27,840 nt of DNA from JBOHSA01 sp050732995 (lineage in GTDB: Bacteria; Gemmatimonadota; Gemmatimonadetes; Gemmatimonadales; GWC2-71-9): the NCBI GenBank assembly GCA_050732995.1, contig JBOHSA010000250.1:1-27840 (forward strand), read 5' to 3'. Both the position numbers and the translations under genes were made by a program. The first letter of the stretch is position 1. Every line of letters begins with the position of its first letter. The notes below the pieces were generated by a model. That model had not been told where the DNA came from, made no database searches, and saw only the letters and a program-made list of their open reading frames with translations. Shown in pieces: positions 24,246-27,840 of this stretch.

Positions 24246-24488
24246 ATGACAGCTCTCCACCAACACCTCGCCACCGAAGAGATCGAGCTCTGGGCTCAGG
24301 GTCTGCTCGGCGCCGCCCGCGCGATGCACCTCGCGGACTGCTCGCTGTGCCTGGTCGAGGCCGAGCGGGAGCGCAAAGTCCTGCTCGAGCTCGTCCGGCT
24401 GCCGCGCTTCGCCCCCGAGGCCGGCTTCGCCGACCGGGTGATGGCGCACGTGAGAATCCCGACGCCGTCGGGGGATTTCGAGAGATAA
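24246..24488 (+). CDS. Small zinc-binding anti-sigma factor-like protein
   Basis: Short soluble protein of 80 residues with HLADCSLC, the His-x3-Cys-x2-Cys signature of zinc-binding anti-sigma (ZAS) domains, about residues 28-35. A second His further upstream (HQHLATEE) could complete the site. There is no transmembrane segment or periplasmic domain, unlike RseA-type proteins. Placed 40 bases after the sigma gene, it most likely binds that sigma factor and may respond to redox state, as RsrA does, but this is inferred. ATG start with a weak TAAGG upstream. The TAA stop is the first triplet of an octamer repeat. Confidence 0.75.
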   Translation: MTALHQHLATEEIELWAQGLLGAARAMHLADCSLCLVEAERERKVLLELVRLPRFAPEAGFADRVMAHVRIPTPSGDFER

Positions 24489-24557
24489 GAGGCTAAGGGG
24501 CTAAGGGGCTAAGTGATCTCCTTAGCCTCTTAGCCCCTTAGCCTCTTAGCCCCTTAG
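24486..24557. repeat. Inverted octamer array containing both convergent stop codons
   Basis: The left arm (24486-24513) repeats AAGGGGCT/AAGAGGCT units. The right arm (24521-24557) repeats CTTAGCCT/CTTAGCCC units. Around a loop of about seven bases the arms pair for about 27 bases with one G-T wobble. The TAA of the anti-sigma gene (24486-24488) and the TAA of the convergent lipoprotein gene (24554-24556) are both part of the repeat unit. It may act as a two-way terminator, without a T-run. Confidence 0.85.
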
Positions 24558-26842
24558 GGAAATTGGTACCGGTACACCAGGAAGGTGGTGCCGCGGGAGA
24601 GCGCATAGAGCGCGCCGTCGGGCCCCACCTTCAGGTCGAACACATTGCTGCCGGTCCGGGCGAAGGCGTAGACCGCGTTGCCGTTCGCCGGGTCGAGCCG
24701 GTTGATCCACCCGTCCACGTAGTCCCCGAAGAAATAGGTGCCCACGTACTCGGGTGGGAACGTCGGCGTCGACGGGTTGTAGAACGCCGCGCCCACGATG
24801 GCGTCGCCCGAGACCAGGCCCCCACTGTGCACGTAGGCGTAGATCGGCGCGCGGAAGCGCGGGTCGGTGGTGGGCCCCTCGGTCGTCGGCCACCCGTAGT
24901 TGGACCCGGCGACGCCCTCGTTGACCTCCTCCCACGTGTTCTGGCCCACGTCGTTGATGAACATGCGGCCGGTCCCTGGCTGGAACGCGAAGGTGAACGG
25001 GTTTCGGAGCCCCAGCGCCCAGATCGCCCGGAAGACACCCGCGGCGGTCCCGAAGAACGGATTGTCGGAGGGGATTGTGAGATCGTCGTTGTACCGCAGA
25101 ATCTTCCCGAACCGCGACGTCATGCTCGGCGCGTTCGACGAGGAGCCCTGGTCACCGATGGCGACGTACAGCTTGCCCTCGATGGGCGAGAAGTGCAGCG
25201 CCCCACCGTTGTGGTTGCCGCCCACCCCCACCGTCGGGAGATCGTCGAGCAGGATGGTCTCGACGCCGGTCGAGACGTTGGGGTCGCCCGCGCTCGCGAC
25301 GATCCGGCTGATCCGGTTGTGATTGGTGGGCGTCGGGCTCGTGTAGTACACGTAGACGAACCCGTTGGCCGCGAAGTTCGGGTGGAAGGCGACGCCGAGC
25401 AGCCCCTGCTCGCCTTGGTTCGTGACCGTGAAAGTGTGGAACGGGGTGGCGAGCGGGGCGCCGCCGCCGGCCGGCGCCACGCGGAGCTCTCCATTCTGTT
25501 GGCAGATGAAGAGCCGTCCATCCGGGGCGAACGCCATCGCCGTGACGGCCGTCAGGCCGGAGGTATAGGTCGTCCGGCTGAACCCGGTGGGCATGTTGAC
25601 GGCGTTCCCGAAGGTCACGGTCGCCACCGCCCACGGGGAGACGTTGCCGGCCGCGTCGCGCGCCCGGGCGCGGAGCACGTGGACGCCCGTGGTGTACGCG
25701 CTCGTGGCCGGCAGCGTGGCCTCATAGGGCGCCGACGCGTCCTCGGGGCCCAGGTCCACCCCATCTACCTGGAATTGAACGCCCGCCACACCGACGTTGT
25801 CCGTGGCGGTGGCGGTGAGCGTGAGCGCGCCGGTCAGGCCGGTCGCCTGGTCGGCGGGCGCGGTGAGCGTGACCGTCGGGGGCTCGGTGTCGCCGCCCGG
25901 CGGGGGAGTCACGGTGAACGACACCGGGGCCGAGGTGGTGACGGCGAGGAGATTGTCGGTGGCGCGCGCGGTCAGATTGCGGGTGCCGCTCGTCGTCGGC
26001 GTCCAGGCGATGCTGTAAGGACTAGTAACGTCGGTCCCGATGGACGTGGGGCCGTCGAAGAACTCGACCACCGTCACGCTGCCGTCGGGGTCGGTCGCGT
26101 CGGCGCTGACGGTGACCGCCGTGTTGACGGGGGCGCTCGCCCCGTTCGCCGGCGCAGTGAGGCTCACGCTCGGCGGGGTGTTGGTGCTGCCGGCCGTGTA
26201 AGTGACGGTGTAGACCGTGTTCACCACGGGGGTGCTGATGGTGTGCGTGGCGGCCCCACCGTCGGACCAGGAGGTGTAGGTGTAGACTGTCGGGCCCACC
26301 GTCTGGGGGCTCACGGCACCGAGCTCCCGATTGATGCCCACGACGCCCGTAATGGCGAGGGGCGTCGTCCGCGGCTGGCCGTCGAGCGTCAGCTGGAGCC
26401 CGGGGGGCGCGGTGGCCAGGGTCAATGTCACCGTGCGCGGCTGGACGTCCCGGACCACCGTGTCCGCTACCCCCTCCGCGTCGACGGCCACGAGATAGAA
26501 GCGGTACCAGACGTTCGCCGACGTCTCACCGACGGTCGGGATGGTGACGCTGCCGCCGGCGCTACCGGCGGTATGCGGCAGGAACGGATGGGTATGGGTG
26601 TCGTGATGGAAATCGGCCCACCAGCTGAGCCGCGTCGCGGCGAGCGCGCCTTCCTCGGGATCGGTCGCGCTGCCGCCGTAGGTGATCACGTCGCCACCGC
26701 GGTAGGTCGTCCCCGGCGCCGGTGAGATCATGGTCGCCGTGGGACCGCGGTTCGGGGCAGGGGGATCGGTGGTCACCTCACACGCTGGCATCAGCGCGAG
26801 CGTGAGGCCGAGCAGGCTGGTTGCTGCCACGCGCCACGACAT
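24554..26842 (-). CDS. Lipoprotein with Ig-like domains and a sugar dehydrogenase-type propeller
   Basis: Predicted exported lipoprotein of 762 residues. The ATG at 26842 follows a strong GGAAGGAGAGG ribosome site; an upstream ATG (26884) in the same frame would bury the signal. The signal peptide ends in the lipobox LMPAC (Cys21). Residues about 25-400 hold repeated Ig-like modules (PPSVSLTAPANGA, PPTVTLTAPADQA, FTVTPPPGG linkers). The C-terminal 330 residues match the soluble glucose/sorbosone dehydrogenase propeller: GLLGVAFHPNFAANGFVYVYY, GGNHNGGALHFSP, GKLYVAIGDQG, LGLRNPFTFAFQP and INDVGQNTWEEVNEG. PQQ is the cofactor of characterised relatives, but it has not been shown here. The Ser/Thr-rich composition suits a surface or extracellular location. 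The stop codon lies in the octamer repeat. Confidence 0.85.
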   Translation of the reverse strand: MSWRVAATSLLGLTLALMPACEVTTDPPAPNRGPTATMISPAPGTTYRGGDVITYGGSATDPEEGALAATRLSWWADFHHDTHTHPFLPHTAGSAGGSVTIPTVGETSANVWYRFYLVAVDAEGVADTVVRDVQPRTVTLTLATAPPGLQLTLDGQPRTTPLAITGVVGINRELGAVSPQTVGPTVYTYTSWSDGGAATHTISTPVVNTVYTVTYTAGSTNTPPSVSLTAPANGASAPVNTAVTVSADATDPDGSVTVVEFFDGPTSIGTDVTSPYSIAWTPTTSGTRNLTARATDNLLAVTTSAPVSFTVTPPPGGDTEPPTVTLTAPADQATGLTGALTLTATATDNVGVAGVQFQVDGVDLGPEDASAPYEATLPATSAYTTGVHVLRARARDAAGNVSPWAVATVTFGNAVNMPTGFSRTTYTSGLTAVTAMAFAPDGRLFICQQNGELRVAPAGGGAPLATPFHTFTVTNQGEQGLLGVAFHPNFAANGFVYVYYTSPTPTNHNRISRIVASAGDPNVSTGVETILLDDLPTVGVGGNHNGGALHFSPIEGKLYVAIGDQGSSSNAPSMTSRFGKILRYNDDLTIPSDNPFFGTAAGVFRAIWALGLRNPFTFAFQPGTGRMFINDVGQNTWEEVNEGVAGSNYGWPTTEGPTTDPRFRAPIYAYVHSGGLVSGDAIVGAAFYNPSTPTFPPEYVGTYFFGDYVDGWINRLDPANGNAVYAFARTGSNVFDLKVGPDGALYALSRGTTFLVYRYQFP

Positions 26843-26949
26843 CGGTCCCCTCTCCTTCCCTGGTCCGTTCAGCTCTGTCTGCAAACTCGGCTATGCGGCC
26901 AGTCACCGCCAGTGAGCCAGGTCACAGGGTCGGTGGTCGGCGTCGCCTT

Positions 26950-27840
26950 TCAGTGGCAGGTCATCGAGCCCGAATCCGTGAACGTCTGCCCCGCGATGGG
27001 CACGAACTCCCACGCATACGAGTCCGGAGCGAGGGTGAGCTTGAGCACCCCGTACACCCCGCTCGAGCGCACCTCGCTGTTCGGCCGCGGCGTGCCGATC
27101 CGGTCGATCCCCTGCCCTCCCGTCCCCACCGTGAACTGTCGGATGCCGTGCTCGGGATCCGCCCGCTCGGCCGGCGTTTGCGGCGCGAAGCGCTCGTAGA
27201 TGCGGTAGTGGCCGTTGAGCACCACGTCCGCCCCGGCGCCGTACAAGGCGTCCCAGAAGGGCCGCACTTCCAGGCGCACCGGCGGGCCGGATGAGCTGAA
27301 GCGCGGGTGGTCCCAGTAGGCGAGCAGGCAGGGCTGCCTGGTCGCCGCGAGGTCCGCCCGCAACCATTGCTCCTGGGCGGACCCCACGGCCGTGCCGATG
27401 TTGCTGTTCAGCACGACGATGTGCCACGTGCCCAGGTCGTAGCTGTAGTAGCCCAGCGCCCGGTCCCCCGCGCCGGCCCCGAAATAATCAATGTACCCCG
27501 CCGCCCCCGGAGTCTTGTAATCCACCTCGCCCGCCGCCGGCCGGGTGCGGGTGGCGTGCCGGCCCCAGGACGGCCCGTAGCAGTCCCGGAACTCGCCGGG
27601 GGAGCCGTCGGTGTTGACGTTCTCCCCGGTGGTAAACACGGTGCCCGGAATCGCGTCGAGCAGCAGGGCGGTCTGCTCGTCGTTCGGTCCGTCGCACCGC
27701 GCGATGTTCCCCGCCCCCACGGGCACGACGGGGGCGACGGCAGGTTGCGGCTGCGCGGAGGGGCGGCGCGGCGCGGGCTCGCCGCAGGCCGCGACGAGGA
27801 GCACGGCAAGCAAAACCGAGGGGGGAAGACGGGGGAGGAC
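26950..27840 (-). CDS. Metallophosphoesterase-fold lipoprotein with substituted metal motifs (5' end cut)
   Basis: Exported protein of the purple-acid-phosphatase-like metallophosphoesterase group. The frame is open through base 27840 without an ATG; a hydrophobic LLAVLLVAAC lipobox shows a lipoprotein signal, so the true start lies beyond the edge. The scaffold is well kept (CYGPSWGRH, TPGAAGYIDYFGAGAGD, YYSYDLGTWHIVVLNSN, QEQWLRADLA, YERFAPQTP, GIRQFTVGTGG, FTDSGSMTCH). The metal motifs are not: family GDIA is GNIA, GDN is GEN, NHD/NHE is EVD, YWHHP is YWDHP and GHDH is GHYR. Enzyme activity is therefore doubtful. It lies 107 bases upstream of the sugar dehydrogenase-like lipoprotein on the same strand; that gap holds no recognisable element other than the neighbour's ribosome site. 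Confidence 0.8.
   Translation of the reverse strand, partial: VLPRLPPSVLLAVLLVAACGEPAPRRPSAQPQPAVAPVVPVGAGNIARCDGPNDEQTALLLDAIPGTVFTTGENVNTDGSPGEFRDCYGPSWGRHATRTRPAAGEVDYKTPGAAGYIDYFGAGAGDRALGYYSYDLGTWHIVVLNSNIGTAVGSAQEQWLRADLAATRQPCLLAYWDHPRFSSSGPPVRLEVRPFWDALYGAGADVVLNGHYRIYERFAPQTPAERADPEHGIRQFTVGTGGQGIDRIGTPRPNSEVRSSGVYGVLKLTLAPDSYAWEFVPIAGQTFTDSGSMTCH
27821..27840 (-). repeat. Two decamers at the right window edge
   Basis: Plus-strand GGGGGAAGAC and GGGGGAGGAC, the same decamer as in glmM and the glmS-dtd gap but in the opposite orientation to the local reading direction. They fall in the signal-peptide coding region of the phosphoesterase-like gene or just before its true start. Cut by the window. 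Confidence 0.5.

Noticed and set aside
24486..24557. CRISPR-like repeat or canonical Rho-independent terminator
   Set aside because: Units are 8 bases with no spacers, so not CRISPR; no T-run follows either arm, so a classic intrinsic terminator is not supported although a hairpin is likely.
24563..26725. 720-codon plus-strand open frame opposite the lipoprotein
   Set aside because: Arg/Gly/Val-biased shadow of the Ig-propeller gene.
1..27840. tRNA, rRNA, insertion sequence, integrase or prophage genes
   Set aside because: None could be recognised; gaps between genes are short and filled by promoters or repeats.

Overview
This is a dense, GC-rich stretch of bacterial chromosome, about 70% GC by eye. 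It carries mostly housekeeping genes, with no prophage, transposase, CRISPR array, tRNA or rRNA that I could see. The mix of genes (ubiA/ubiD/ubiX/ubiE-type quinone genes, a soluble anti-sigma protein, lipoproteins with Ig-like repeats, many GTG starts) suggests an environmental Gram-negative such as a Gemmatimonadota relative. That placement is inference only. Long antisense open frames are common here and are GC artefacts.

Layout: 1-1736 is a PilB/GspE-type ATPase cut by the window edge, with an outer-membrane-like protein upstream of it on the same strand. Diverging from that protein is trpE, followed by an FHA-GAF-adenylate cyclase. A minus-strand run then reads HD-GYP-type response regulator, glmM, glmS, dtd, maf; glmM and glmS make UDP-GlcNAc precursors. 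Diverging from the regulator is a plus-strand run: cystathionine synthase/lyase-type PLP enzyme, M48 protease, purD, mutM. A YfcE-like phosphodiesterase and a UbiX flavin prenyltransferase follow on the minus strand, then a secreted oligopeptidase B-like peptidase on the plus strand. The minus-strand cluster ubiE/menG, ubiD, ubiA, together with ubiX, supplies prenylation, decarboxylation and methylation steps of quinone synthesis, probably menaquinone. Diverging from it is an ECF sigma factor with a small zinc-binding anti-sigma protein. The window ends with two minus-strand lipoproteins: an Ig-repeat sugar-dehydrogenase-like propeller protein and a metallophosphoesterase-fold protein whose metal-binding motifs are nearly all substituted.

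Two signals are not explained by ordinary genes. First, short tandem repeats with unit lengths of 7, 8 or 10 bases recur across the window, often as inverted pairs. They sit at convergent gene ends (20365-20461, 24486-24557), across a start codon (21370-21401), in a gene junction (8121-8160), and three times in frame inside glmM. Second, several genes share a TACGTT promoter element only 6-7 bases before ATG, which suggests leaderless transcripts. The strongest single-gene oddity is the apparent pseudo-phosphoesterase at the right edge.
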